Shown: positions 8,227-17,843 of the stretch, piece after piece | Layout of the letters: each line of letters opens with the position of its first letter | How positions within the stretch are numbered: the first letter of the stretch is position 1 | NCBI GenBank assembly: GCA_038209195.1 | Contig: JBBQXY010000009.1 | Span: 1 to 64,000, forward strand | DNA length: 64,000 bases | Source: JBBQXY01 sp038209195 | GTDB taxonomy: Bacteria; Chloroflexota; Ktedonobacteria; Ktedonobacterales; Ktedonobacteraceae | Direction: 5' to 3' | Program-made: the position numbers and the translations under genes | The notes under the pieces: model-generated | Databases searched by the model: none | The model's input: the letters and a program-made list of their open reading frames with translations, nothing else | What the model was told of the DNA's origin: nothing

Positions 8227-9024
8227 ATGTCTGATACACCACCAGAAACGGATGCCAAGAAAGCACAGGTACAGGATTATTTCTCACGCACGGCAGAAAG
8301 CTATGTCGCAAGTATCTCGCATAAAACGGGGGGAGATTTGCAACGACTGCTTGAGATAGGGGAATGGAGTACAGAACACTACGCGCTCGACATTGCTACG
8401 GGTGGGGGGCATACCGCTCTGGCAGTTGCACCGTTGGTCGCGCAGATAATGGTGAGCGATTTGACGCCACGGATGCTGGAAAAGGCACGGGAGTTTTTGT
8501 TGGCACAGGGCGTCACCAATGCCCAATTTCAGATTGCTGATGCCGAGCACTTGCCTTTCGCTGATAGTACGTTTGACCGCGTCACCTGTCGCATCGCTGC
8601 TCATCACTTCCCGGCAATGGTGCAAGCGGTCAAAGAGACGGCACGCGTACTGAAACCAGGAGGACTCTTCCTGCTCATCGACTGTATGGCGCCGAGCGAT
8701 CCCGCACTGGATACGTTTGACAACACGATAGAGAAGTGGCGCGATGCTTCTCATGGGCGATCATGTACCAAAGAAGAATGGCAAGACTTTTTTGCTCAAG
8801 CGGGTTTGCGCGTCGAGCATATAGAGTTCTTCCGCAGAACGCACGACTTTGATGACTGGACACTACGATCTCAATCGCCCAACACCGAAAAGGCGCAGTT
8901 AGAGCAGTTTATACTAGAGAGTAACTCACGTATCCAAAGCTACTTTGAGGTTGTACGCAAAGCTGATGGGCGCCTGGACCATTTTTCCAATGATTTCATC
9001 CTACTCAAAGGCCGAAAAAGCTAA
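8227..9024 (+). CDS. Class I SAM-dependent methyltransferase (UbiE/YcgJ-like)
   Basis: The 265-aa protein carries the Rossmann SAM-binding motif LDIATGGGHTAL (about residues 54-65). An acidic residue follows in MVSDLTPRML, then the DAEHLPFADSTFDRV motif and the post-motif ARVLKPGGLFLLIDCMAP. This order and length match the methyltransferase type 11 group. The substrate is unknown, and neighbours give no pathway. It is transcribed away from recD2 from a 186-bp shared region. Confidence 0.88.
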   Translation: MSDTPPETDAKKAQVQDYFSRTAESYVASISHKTGGDLQRLLEIGEWSTEHYALDIATGGGHTALAVAPLVAQIMVSDLTPRMLEKAREFLLAQGVTNAQFQIADAEHLPFADSTFDRVTCRIAAHHFPAMVQAVKETARVLKPGGLFLLIDCMAPSDPALDTFDNTIEKWRDASHGRSCTKEEWQDFFAQAGLRVEHIEFFRRTHDFDDWTLRSQSPNTEKAQLEQFILESNSRIQSYFEVVRKADGRLDHFSNDFILLKGRKS

Positions 9025-9176
9025 TTCACAATCCAAGTAGGTCTAATGATAACCTTGACAATACGCCAGCTAACGCACAATGTAGCAGTAACTAGAGTTA
9101 CTATTTCATGCTATGCTTCGTTGTATACTATACATACATCGAAATGCGTTGGTATCAATGTGGAGAAAATACTCTT

Positions 9177-10007
9177 ATGAGCCAATCTACAGAGACCTTG
9201 CTTTTTAAGCGAACAAACCGATTAAATATTATTATGCAGCAATTTATGCACGGCTTTCGCAAAATAACAAGTTTTTTATCTCCTTTACCTCTTTCTGAGT
9301 TACTGATACAACTGGAAGAGGCAACTTCGCCTGCCTCTTTAAATAGGATAGTCAATAAAATACAGCCCATTCTCTGGAAGCAATCGAGCAAAGAGCAGAG
9401 TCAAGCACGCAAACATCTACTCAATGTATTGACGCACCACGTTTTGCAAGGGGAAGATGCCGCCTTGCGTTTAGAGGCTGCTGGCTGGTTACGCTTACTT
9501 GTACAGGCCGGATTAGTAGCCCAGCCACAAGAAATCTTTGTAACCTTGGTTACTGCTGCCGTTAGTACTACACAAAATTGTTATAAGGATCTTAATACGG
9601 CAAGTAGGAAAGAACAACTGGCTTATCTCAGGCTGATCTTCCAGTGCTTCTGGCCGTTCCGTTATCCTTACCCGGCGTTTAGCTGGCAACTTTTCCCAGC
9701 CAATGATGCATTCTACCCACTGGCCTCACTCCTCACAGAGGCAGATTATGAAATGCAAGATAGCCTGATCAGTATCTTTGCCGAGTTGCACTCGTTAGAT
9801 GATGTGGAGATTTCGCGACATCTACTGCCTGTAGCCCTCCAATGGGCAAGTGATATCGATCCCGAACGCCGACGCAGGATACCAAACGTGCTAGCCCGCC
9901 TCAACTCATCCAGTGCCGACGAAGCTCTGGCCCAGTTGCAGTCTGACGCCGATCCAATTGTACGCAAAAATGCAAAAAGTGCCTCTGGCTTTGTAAGAAG
10001 AGCTTAG
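9177..10007 (+). CDS. Hypothetical alpha-helical repeat protein
   Basis: The 276-aa product is rich in amphipathic helices with repeated Leu-rich pairs. Its end (LARLNSSSADEALAQLQSD followed by DPIVRKNA) resembles a HEAT/ARM repeat. The ATG at 9177 is preferred over the upstream ATG at 9108 because TGGAGAAA lies at 9161-9168. The extra 23 residues would also be Tyr/Cys-rich and unlike the rest. No signal peptide or membrane segment is seen. A scaffold or protein-binding role is plausible from the fold but unproven. Confidence 0.7.
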   Translation: MSQSTETLLFKRTNRLNIIMQQFMHGFRKITSFLSPLPLSELLIQLEEATSPASLNRIVNKIQPILWKQSSKEQSQARKHLLNVLTHHVLQGEDAALRLEAAGWLRLLVQAGLVAQPQEIFVTLVTAAVSTTQNCYKDLNTASRKEQLAYLRLIFQCFWPFRYPYPAFSWQLFPANDAFYPLASLLTEADYEMQDSLISIFAELHSLDDVEISRHLLPVALQWASDIDPERRRRIPNVLARLNSSSADEALAQLQSDADPIVRKNAKSASGFVRRA

Positions 10008-10353
10008 TTTTTCTTGCCCATGTAAGGTACATATTTCGCCTATTGACTATACCCACCTCCTCACCAAAACAAAGAGACTATTCCTGGACTCTACCTTCTG
10101 CACGACAAGTAGTAGTTATCCCATGCGATGACGATGAAGCACATTCTGTAACCTACACGAGACAACCATATCACCAAATGAATAGTCATACATTGAGTAT
10201 AAGGAAGAATAACATGAAAGTCAAGCCAAAGGTTACAGGCAAAAGTATGAAAAACATGCAATTGGGATAAATCGGTAAAAAGGCTAGTACAATAAACATC
10301 CATAAGCTATAATACTCATGTCTTCTGTAAGATTTGAATGTAGGCACTGAACA
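10008..10353. other. Intergenic region, 346 bp, no convincing gene
   Basis: Only a weak 75-aa frame (10043-10270) is present, without a good ribosome site or recognisable fold. A TATAAT at 10309-10314, 40 bp before the large regulator gene, may be its -10 box, but no good -35 is seen. Mirror copy at 59740-60085. Confidence 0.6.
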
Positions 10354-13300
10354 ATGAGCAATAAAGTCACCTATCGACAGCAACATACGCGTTGCGGCAA
10401 AGAGCGTTGCCGTAAATGTAAAGAAGGGGCAGGTCATGGGCCGTATTGGTATGCCTATTGGAGCGAGGCTGGACGCACAGTAAGCAAGTATGTAGGTATC
10501 CAACTTCCAGCAGATGTTGAAAGAGATAGGCAACTCACAAAGAAAAAAGAGCTTCCATTTGAGGCTGAACAAGACGCAAGCCTTGCTATACATTCTCCTC
10601 TCTTCAAAGATGCGGCGGTGACGAACAAGAGCAATGTGGAAGTTGAGCACAAGCTACCACTGCATTTGCCAAGCCAGGTGTTGCGCATCTACGTTTTGGG
10701 ACAATTTCGTGTTGATCGCAAGCAGGACAATATTTGGAGTCCAGTAGTTAATCGCACCTGGCATCGGCGACGTGCGCGAGCATTGCTTGGCTGCCTCCTC
10801 AGCAGTGCCGGTCGTCGACAAGGTAGAGAGCAAGTCATGGAGGATCTCTGGCCCAACCTTGATATGGAAACCGCCGCGAATCGCTTGAATGGTGCGGTGC
10901 ATGAGTTACGCCAGATTCTTGAGCCGGAACTGGCCCGACCATCGGCATCCAGCATGTTACGTCTGGAACGCGATGTTTTAGTGCTCGCTGACCGCACTTC
11001 GTTGTGGGTCGATGCCGACGCTTTTGAAAGCTTGCTCTACGAGGCCAACCACACGAGTCTAGTACACAAGGATGAAGTAGTCGGGGCCAAGGGTACGCGC
11101 CTAGTGCAAACAGAAGAGATTGAACGGCTCTTGGAGAACGCTTCCTCCCTTTATATGGGCGATTATTTGCTGGAAGAACTTTACTCGGAATGGGCTGCGC
11201 CACGACGCGAGGTACTACGTCGTGGCTGGATAGGACTGCTACTTAAACTCTCTGAGTTGCACGAAGGTCGAGGCGCGTATGCCAGCGCTATGGAGCCGCT
11301 CAATCGGCTTCTAGCCTCCGATCCCACCGACGAGACCGCAGTGCAACGCTTGATGTTACTCCTGACACAGCTTGATAGACGCGGAGAGGCATTGAACACC
11401 TATCGTCGTCTCGCCACCCGCTTGGAGCGCAATTTTGAAAGTGAACCGCTACCAGAAACACACGAACTCTATGAAAAACTGCGTCAGGGGCAAATCAGCA
11501 AGCTTGTCCACGCGCAGATAATACCTGCCTACACTGAGCAAACACTTGATAACGAAAGAGAAAACAAAGTAACGCCCAGTCCAGGTACCAGTCAGTTAGG
11601 CCGCTCAAATCAAAGTCCCTTGATAGGCCGTTCACACGAACTGGAAACCATGCGCGAGGTACTGCTCTCAATCGAGTGTACCACGCAAGAGCCGCAACCG
11701 GATAGTGACACGAGCAGCAATGCACGAGCCACGTATACTAAACAGACGAGAGTTTTGCTACTCATGGGAGAGGCGGGCATTGGGAAGACGCGTCTTGCTG
11801 AAGAATTAAGCTATGAAGGCTATACGCGTGGCTGGGCCGTGGCATGGTCTCGCGCCTATGAACAAGAGGGAACCGTACCTTATCGTCCCTGGATCGAGTT
11901 ACTGCGTACATTGCTGCAAAACATCTCCGCCGCCGATCTCGTCTCCAGTATTGGCACTATAGACCATAAAGACAAGAGAGCCAGTAGTGATTCAGCCACT
12001 GCTGTGCATTATGCCCCTACCGCGTTGGAACGGCTTAGTACACTATTGCCGGAGCTACGTGATCTGTTACCAAAACAGGAAAAAAACCACCCGCAACTGC
12101 CTCCAGAGCAAGAACGTTTGCATCTGTGGGAGGCTACGTTAGGTTTACTGAGTCTTTTAAGCAAAAAGACGCCGCTCTTGCTAGTGCTCGATGATCTGCA
12201 TTGGACAGATGGAAGTAGTCGTGAACTGCTGGCTTACATCACACGCCATATTCAAGGGCAGCGCATTCTGTTACTTGGTACCTGTCGCGATGTAGAGCTT
12301 TCACCCAATCACGGTTTGCGTTCACTGATTGCAGACTTACGACGTGAGCAAGCTATCGTCACCATAGCGGTACAACCGCTGACCAGGGCACAGATTGGTT
12401 CGTTAGTGGCCCATCTTCCACAGAATATTGTGCAGAGTATTCAGAAGCAGGCAGCCGGCAACCCTTTCTTCGCGGAGGAACTGGCTCGCATGATTCCTGA
12501 ACAGCCACAAGCGAAATCAGCAGTGCATGAACACCACTATACGTACCTCTATACGCATCCTATAGAGGGTCATGAGCGAGGAGAACGGAAAAAATCCACT
12601 ACTGGTAGTGGGCTACCCGAAAGTATTGCTGCCGTCCTCGAACGTCGCCTTGGCCGACTCAGCAACGAGTGCCAGGTACTCCTGGGCAAAGCTGCTGTAT
12701 TAGGGGGTACATTCGAGTTTGGTCAACTCCTCTCTATGGCAAATGAGCACAACGAAGACGAACTGCTGGATTTGTTAGAAGAGGCTTTACAAGCCGGACT
12801 TTTGACAGAAGAGGGCATGGGAGCGCGTATTACCTACCACTTCTGGCATCCCCTGATCGTGAGCCATCTGTACGAACGCCTCTCCGCAGCACGTTGCGCT
12901 CAATTGCACCGCCGCGCCGCCAGCGTGCTGCTGAACATGTATGTAGGCCATGAAGGAGACGTTGCTGCCGCCATCACCTATCATTTGAGTAAAGGTGGTG
13001 GAGAGACAAAGCAGATCGCACTGTATGCAGAACTGGCCGCCCATCAAGCCTATACGCTAGCAGCTTTTGTAGAGGCTGAGCAGTATTATTGGCAAGCAGT
13101 GAAGGGCATCACCAATGGTTTGTTGCCTACAGAAGATACCGTCCATGACACCTCGTCGCGTAAGGGGGATGGCACGTCTGCTGTGATACGTGATCCGCTC
13201 CACGTAGCACGACTGCTTGAGCGTGTCTGTGAATGCGCTTTTGTACAAGGGAACTACGAGGAGGCGCGTCGAACCTATCAACGTATCTTGCATTTGCGTA

Positions 13301-14805
13301 ACCAACCACCGCCACTTACAACGGATGCTGAGCGCAAACAGGAGGCCCAGCTACAAGGGTTGCTCTGGCGGGAGATCGGTCGAACATGGGCCGCCAATGG
13401 ACATTTTGAGCAAGCCTACGAGAGCTATCGACAGGGCGAACAGGTTATGAGAGATGCGGGGGTGACCTCTGGGGCAGCATGGGCCTGCATACTCCACGCT
13501 TACGGCAGTATTCGTACCTTACAAGGCAGCTATGATGAGGCACGTCGCTATGTCCTCGCAGCCCTGGAAATGCTGAACCAGGTGCTCTCTATGCGGCAAG
13601 AAAAGAGCGCAGAAGAAGATCTACGTGTGAAAGAGCAGCGTCACATACTCGCAATGGGCGAGCCACGTCGTTTCCAAACGCGCACAGAAGAGGCTCTGCT
13701 AGGCAATCCCCTGGAAGTGGGCGTCGCGTATGAGTCGCTGGGCATTATTGATGCCAATGTTGGACACTTTAGCGAAGCCCTCAAACACCTGCATAAAGCC
13801 CTGGCAATTTTTGAACAGCATGACCTGGCCATTGCTATGGTTAAGGTCTATGGCAACCTTGGCGCGGTTCACGCGGTAAAATCCGAAAACAACCTGGCAC
13901 TCAGCTACTTGCATCGTGCGCTCGCATTGGCGGAGCAGATGGGCAATCTGCCCATTATTGCCTTTGTCAGTGGGAATCTGGGCGAGATGGCGACACGCTC
14001 CGGCAATGTCGTCGAGGCCGAGCAATGGTTCCGGCGTAGTTTAGCGATGTCCGAGCAAATCAATGACCCAGAGCAGACGTGTTGGGTCCATGTGGCACTT
14101 GCTGGCTCGCTCCAAGCCCAAGGGAATCTCGTCGAGGCCGCGAAGTGTATCCGCCGTGCTCTCACCGTCGCACGAGCCATGAAAAGCTCACGCAATATCG
14201 GCGGCGCCCTGATTGCGCTAGCCGATTTGCGCGTCACCCAGGCGAGTATCGCATATAAAGTACCAGGCGACGAAGAGCATATCTCACGAAAAACGATGGG
14301 CTATCGTCTCCTCAGACGGGCCAAAGCAACAGTGCAACGAGCACTGCTACGCGTGGGGCTAGAAACAGAGTTACTGGTTGAAGGACAACTCATCCGTGCA
14401 AACATCAATTTCCTGCTGGGTACCCTGGAGACAGCTCGCGGGGAAGCAAAGCAGACCATGGAAGAGGCGCGCCAACACGAGCTGACGCGTATGTACGCAC
14501 GCTCATGCTGCCTTTTAGCGCGCATTCTCGCCGCGCAAGGTGAATATGAGCAGGCCAATAGCTATTTTGAGCAAGCCATGCAGATTTTCCGCGAATGTGA
14601 ATTTCGCCTGGATTATGCTCGCGCACTGCATGGGTATGGTGATACGCTATTGGAACGCGGCAAGTCAGGCGAGTATACGTATCAACAAGGTATGGCCTAT
14701 CTACGTGAAGCAGGAAATATCTTTGCCGATTGCCACGCGGCAATCGACCTGGAATGGGTCAAGGCTGTACTGGACAGCACCCAAACCAAAACTATTGTGC
14801 AGTAA
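10354..14805 (+). CDS. Giant transcriptional regulator: Cys-rich N-terminus, BTAD domain, AAA-type ATPase, TPR array
   Basis: The 1483-aa protein begins with a short module with three Cys (C14, C19, C22 in RCGKERCRKCKEG) and YWYAYWSEAGR. This resembles small DUF6788-like domains. Residues about 110-380 hold a winged-helix-like part and a bacterial transcriptional activator (BTAD) domain of the SARP/AfsR type. A STAND/LuxR-like ATPase follows, with Walker A GEAGIGKT (about 472-479) and Walker B LLLVLDDLHWTD (about 609-620). Residues about 930-1470 are TPR repeats. Such proteins switch on ATP-dependent activation after ligand or protein sensing by the TPRs, often for secondary metabolism. The O-methyltransferase gene starts 20 bp downstream and is probably co-transcribed. 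Confidence 0.88.
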   Translation: MSNKVTYRQQHTRCGKERCRKCKEGAGHGPYWYAYWSEAGRTVSKYVGIQLPADVERDRQLTKKKELPFEAEQDASLAIHSPLFKDAAVTNKSNVEVEHKLPLHLPSQVLRIYVLGQFRVDRKQDNIWSPVVNRTWHRRRARALLGCLLSSAGRRQGREQVMEDLWPNLDMETAANRLNGAVHELRQILEPELARPSASSMLRLERDVLVLADRTSLWVDADAFESLLYEANHTSLVHKDEVVGAKGTRLVQTEEIERLLENASSLYMGDYLLEELYSEWAAPRREVLRRGWIGLLLKLSELHEGRGAYASAMEPLNRLLASDPTDETAVQRLMLLLTQLDRRGEALNTYRRLATRLERNFESEPLPETHELYEKLRQGQISKLVHAQIIPAYTEQTLDNERENKVTPSPGTSQLGRSNQSPLIGRSHELETMREVLLSIECTTQEPQPDSDTSSNARATYTKQTRVLLLMGEAGIGKTRLAEELSYEGYTRGWAVAWSRAYEQEGTVPYRPWIELLRTLLQNISAADLVSSIGTIDHKDKRASSDSATAVHYAPTALERLSTLLPELRDLLPKQEKNHPQLPPEQERLHLWEATLGLLSLLSKKTPLLLVLDDLHWTDGSSRELLAYITRHIQGQRILLLGTCRDVELSPNHGLRSLIADLRREQAIVTIAVQPLTRAQIGSLVAHLPQNIVQSIQKQAAGNPFFAEELARMIPEQPQAKSAVHEHHYTYLYTHPIEGHERGERKKSTTGSGLPESIAAVLERRLGRLSNECQVLLGKAAVLGGTFEFGQLLSMANEHNEDELLDLLEEALQAGLLTEEGMGARITYHFWHPLIVSHLYERLSAARCAQLHRRAASVLLNMYVGHEGDVAAAITYHLSKGGGETKQIALYAELAAHQAYTLAAFVEAEQYYWQAVKGITNGLLPTEDTVHDTSSRKGDGTSAVIRDPLHVARLLERVCECAFVQGNYEEARRTYQRILHLRNQPPPLTTDAERKQEAQLQGLLWREIGRTWAANGHFEQAYESYRQGEQVMRDAGVTSGAAWACILHAYGSIRTLQGSYDEARRYVLAALEMLNQVLSMRQEKSAEEDLRVKEQRHILAMGEPRRFQTRTEEALLGNPLEVGVAYESLGIIDANVGHFSEALKHLHKALAIFEQHDLAIAMVKVYGNLGAVHAVKSENNLALSYLHRALALAEQMGNLPIIAFVSGNLGEMATRSGNVVEAEQWFRRSLAMSEQINDPEQTCWVHVALAGSLQAQGNLVEAAKCIRRALTVARAMKSSRNIGGALIALADLRVTQASIAYKVPGDEEHISRKTMGYRLLRRAKATVQRALLRVGLETELLVEGQLIRANINFLLGTLETARGEAKQTMEEARQHELTRMYARSCCLLARILAAQGEYEQANSYFEQAMQIFRECEFRLDYARALHGYGDTLLERGKSGEYTYQQGMAYLREAGNIFADCHAAIDLEWVKAVLDSTQTKTIVQ

Positions 14806-14825
14806 TAAAGTTAAAGGAGTTCACT

Positions 14826-15491
14826 TTGAGCGATCACGCTATTTTACAACGGCAGATAGAAAATGCGATTACACAGCAATTCGCGGCTGAGGATGAAGGA
14901 TTGCGCGCCGCCTTGACCTCGGCGAAAGAGGCAGGATTACCAGCAATCCAGATTTCACCGCTACAGGGTAAATTCTTACAATTGTTGGCTACCATGTGTA
15001 ACGCACACAAAATACTCGAAATTGGCGCGTTAGCAGGGTATAGTGGCATCTGGCTGGCTCGTGCGCTCCCAGCAGACGGCCATCTCATTAGCATCGAAGT
15101 AAGCCCTGAACACGCGGCAGTAGTACGCAATTCATTCGCACACGCAGGGGTCGGGGATCGTGCCGAAGTCCGCGTGGGGAAAGCCCTTGAGGTGCTCCCG
15201 CAACTACAAAGCGAGGCTCCCTTTGATCTTGTCTTTATCGACGCCGATAAAGCACCCTATCCGCAATACCTGGATTGGGCCTTACAATTGACCCGCCCCG
15301 GTAGTATTATCGTCGCGGATAACTGTATTCGCGGCGGTAAAGCCTTTCAGCCAACGGACGATGAAGGCACGGCGGGGGTCGCGGAGTACAATCGGCGCAT
15401 CACCAGCAACCCACGTCTCGTTTCACTAGCCCTGGCGATGGATGACGACTATACCGATGGTTTTGCCATCTCCGTCGTGCGCTACAAGTAA
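14826..15491 (+). CDS. O-methyltransferase, family 3 (caffeoyl-CoA/catechol type)
   Basis: The 221-aa protein has the SAM site LEIGALAGYSGIWLARALP (about 65-83), the metal-site motif VFIDADKAPYPQYLD (about 136-150) and VADNCIRGGK, as in cation-dependent class I O-methyltransferases. The start is taken as TTG at 14826. AGGAG at 14815-14819 lies six bases before it, and the family homology begins right after. The nearest upstream in-frame ATG is inside the preceding regulator gene. It lies 20 bp after that gene, so translation and transcription are likely coupled. The acceptor may be a phenolic hydroxyl, but this is inferred. Confidence 0.88.
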   Translation: MSDHAILQRQIENAITQQFAAEDEGLRAALTSAKEAGLPAIQISPLQGKFLQLLATMCNAHKILEIGALAGYSGIWLARALPADGHLISIEVSPEHAAVVRNSFAHAGVGDRAEVRVGKALEVLPQLQSEAPFDLVFIDADKAPYPQYLDWALQLTRPGSIIVADNCIRGGKAFQPTDDEGTAGVAEYNRRITSNPRLVSLALAMDDDYTDGFAISVVRYK

Positions 15492-15556
15492 TCACTGTGG
15501 GGTGGCTTCGGCACCTCAAAGCGGAAAAGACAGATCTTGACGTACCTGTGCCATGT

Positions 15557-15630
15557 CCTGAGCGGATTTCCCATTGGCGTTCGATAGGAGTGCCCGGCTC
15601 CGATTGACAAAAATGGGAAATCCGCTCAGG
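15557..15630. repeat. Long inverted repeat, 19-bp arms, between convergent genes
   Basis: CCTGAGCGGATTTCCCATT (15557-15575) pairs perfectly with 15612-15630, with a 36-base loop. It sits between the O-methyltransferase stop and the coiled-coil gene, and its right arm contains that gene's stop codon (15626-15628). It may be a bidirectional terminator or a REP/MITE-like element. Mirror copy at 54463-54536. Confidence 0.7.
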
Positions 15631-16246
15631 TTGATTGCTCAACATCAATCTTCTCTGGTGGTAGCTCTTTTTTGATGTATTCCTCAAGCAATTCCATCTG
15701 CTTCATTGCCTTGATCAGGTGTTGCCTATACGAGTCTACCGCGAATTGTAAAGATTGTACTGAAAGTGAGAAGTTATATTGGGCACTCTCGAGGCTGCTA
15801 TTCATTTTGGTCTCCGCTATGAAGATAGCCTCCATGCACTGCTTTTTTAGCTCCTCTGCCTGGTTCATATATTCTTGATGGCTTGATTGAGTAAAAGAGG
15901 CAGCCCATTGTTGCCATTGACGGGACTCATCCAATCTAATTTGCGTGATATCATTTTTAAATACCTGTATGCTTCTTTTCATTTCGGCAATATCCCTATA
16001 ATATTGCGCTTGTACCTTCTGCCTCGTTCTAAGCGTAAACCATGCAAAGAAAACGGTCATCGCCAGCATGATGCAGGCCAGAATAAACACAAGCAAGTCG
16101 AAGCCTATGACTTGTGTTGTTCCAAAGATGAAGGCGGCGATGATTAAACCACAGATGGTAATGAGGACAAGGATGATAGAAAGACTAACATCTTTCATGC
16201 TAGTAGATTTTTTTGGCGGCTCTACTTGCGGAACCATCTCGTGCAT
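15626..16246 (-). CDS. Two-helix membrane protein with long cytoplasmic coiled coil
   Basis: The 206-aa product has a short charged N-terminus, two membrane segments (about 20-42 and 48-71) and then about 130 residues of predicted coiled-coil helix rich in Gln, Glu and Lys. GGAGG at 16255-16259 lies eight bases before the ATG. No enzymatic motif is visible. The topology is like that of scaffold or chemoreceptor-like membrane proteins. The function is unknown and the gene is alone on its strand. Confidence 0.75.
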   Translation of the reverse strand: MHEMVPQVEPPKKSTSMKDVSLSIILVLITICGLIIAAFIFGTTQVIGFDLLVFILACIMLAMTVFFAWFTLRTRQKVQAQYYRDIAEMKRSIQVFKNDITQIRLDESRQWQQWAASFTQSSHQEYMNQAEELKKQCMEAIFIAETKMNSSLESAQYNFSLSVQSLQFAVDSYRQHLIKAMKQMELLEEYIKKELPPEKIDVEQST

Positions 16247-16386
16247 CTATTTCGCCTCCACTAAAAGAGCAGGTAGATCACAGGTAGATAAAAAAAGCAA
16301 GTTTTTCATTTTTGGGAACATAGCACTGCAACATGGTATGCTCCCCGGTAAAACGAATCTAGTATAGCACAGAAAGTTGTAGTCGG

Positions 16387-17709
16387 TTATAGGACAAGCG
16401 TCTCTCGCCGGGAAGTCTCAAAAGTACGGCTAGGATTAAACGTGTTGAGATCGATGGTGGCATGATCAAATGGAGCGGGCATGCGAACATGCCCGTGATC
16501 GACATCGCCAGTGAGCACCGCTTCGACCAAGAGGGCAGTAATGGGAGCATGCATCAGGCCATGGCCCGAGAAACCGACGGCGTGGACCAGGTTTTGCTGA
16601 TGCGTGTCGCGACCGATAAGTGGGTTGGCATCAGGAGTGGTGCCATAGAAGCCACAAGTAGTAGCGATTAAGCCGCCGACGTTAGCAAGCTCCGATGAGA
16701 ATTCCTCTACTTGTCCGAGGATGGCGTAGCCATAGTTGTCAATGCCGTTATCATGGCGAAATGGGGGATCGACACGGTCCTGGTCGGCATCGCTGAAAAA
16801 CGTCTCTGGCTCCGTCTCGTGTCCCCACGCAAGCAGCAAAAGCTCATGTTCTGGTCGCGAGTGCGCCCCACGATGGCTCCCTACGCCGTAGACGATCATG
16901 GGGAGCTGCTGCCATGCCGTAGTGTCCATAACAGGCTGCGTTGGCTTCATAAAATAGAGGTAGCGTTTGAGTGGAGAAACAGGTAGGGCCATGCCACCAA
17001 TGCGCGGGCTAAGGCGAGGCGCCCATGTGTTGGTGGCGTTGACGAACCAGTCAGCCTCAACCGTTCCCTTATTTGTCACCAACGCGCTGATGCGATCAGC
17101 ACCAAGCATGGCACCGATTACCTCAGTATGCGGTTGCACGTGAACGCCCAGTTCTTTTGCCCGGCGGAACCCTTCGTTATAAATCATGTGCGGTATTAGG
17201 AAACCATCGCTGGAACACCAGGTCGCTCCCGCTAAACGGTCAGGGCTGAGAAAGGGCCAGCGTTCCTGGACATGCTGAGGGGTCAACACTTCAACAGGAA
17301 GACCAAGACGTTGCTGCATACTGGCAGCAGTTTGTGCGTGCTGCCATACTTGGGCCAACTCGTGTTGTCTGCGCGGCTGCCAAACCGGAATAGCCTCGGG
17401 AGCTTCATAGAGGAACAAGTAGCCATTCTGGCGCATAACAGGTTGCTGGCGCACATCTGTAGGGCTATGCAAGAGGTCATGGAAGTGGCTGTACCACCAC
17501 TCACTATATTGCATGCCGACAACAGTCTCTTCAGTGCTGAACTGCGCGCGAATACCTGCCGAAGAACGGCTGGAAGAGCCATTACCCAATTGGGCCTTCT
17601 CCAAGACAGTCACGCGGAAGCCACGCTCCGCCAGTCGAACAGCGATCAGTGCGCCGGTCGCACCACCACCAATGATAACAACATGTTCAGCGGAAGAGGA
17701 AGGTGCCAT
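16387..17709 (-). CDS. FAD-dependent oxidoreductase of the DAO family (glycine/sarcosine/D-amino acid oxidase-like)
   Basis: The 440-aa protein opens with a dinucleotide-binding motif (VVIIGGGATGALIAVRLAER at about 9-28, ending in an acidic residue in VTVLEKA), followed by GNGSSSRSSAGIRAQ. Its end has GFYGTTPDANPLIGRD and VHAVGFSGHGLMHAP, the usual FAD-contact segments of sarcosine oxidase/DadA-like enzymes. AAGGAGG before the ATG at 17709 fixes the start, so the 31-residue upstream extension is rejected. It probably oxidises a secondary or primary amine, transferring electrons to O2 or a carrier. The substrate is unknown. It is divergent from the PHP gene. Confidence 0.88.
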   Translation of the reverse strand: MAPSSSAEHVVIIGGGATGALIAVRLAERGFRVTVLEKAQLGNGSSSRSSAGIRAQFSTEETVVGMQYSEWWYSHFHDLLHSPTDVRQQPVMRQNGYLFLYEAPEAIPVWQPRRQHELAQVWQHAQTAASMQQRLGLPVEVLTPQHVQERWPFLSPDRLAGATWCSSDGFLIPHMIYNEGFRRAKELGVHVQPHTEVIGAMLGADRISALVTNKGTVEADWFVNATNTWAPRLSPRIGGMALPVSPLKRYLYFMKPTQPVMDTTAWQQLPMIVYGVGSHRGAHSRPEHELLLLAWGHETEPETFFSDADQDRVDPPFRHDNGIDNYGYAILGQVEEFSSELANVGGLIATTCGFYGTTPDANPLIGRDTHQQNLVHAVGFSGHGLMHAPITALLVEAVLTGDVDHGHVRMPAPFDHATIDLNTFNPSRTFETSRRETLVL

Positions 17710-17751
17710 AATTATCCTCCTTGTCTCACAAGCAGCATTATCCAGAGCTAC

Positions 17752-17780
17752 TCGACAGTACAAATGGGTAGGTATATAGT
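17752..17780 (+). promoter_or_regulatory. Sigma-70-like promoter of the PHP phosphoesterase gene
   Basis: TCGACA (17752-17757), a 17-bp spacer and TATAGT (17775-17780) lie 64 bp before the start codon, in the 134-bp divergent region. Mirror copy at 52313-52341, minus strand. Confidence 0.5.
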
Positions 17781-17843
17781 ATATCTTATTAGGTACAGGC
17801 ACAGGATTGGAAATAAAGAAACTACTAAAAATCAGGAGTTTAC

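Noticed and set aside
10043..10270. 75-aa ORF before the giant regulator
   Set aside because: No good ribosome site, no recognisable fold and unremarkable composition for intergenic DNA.
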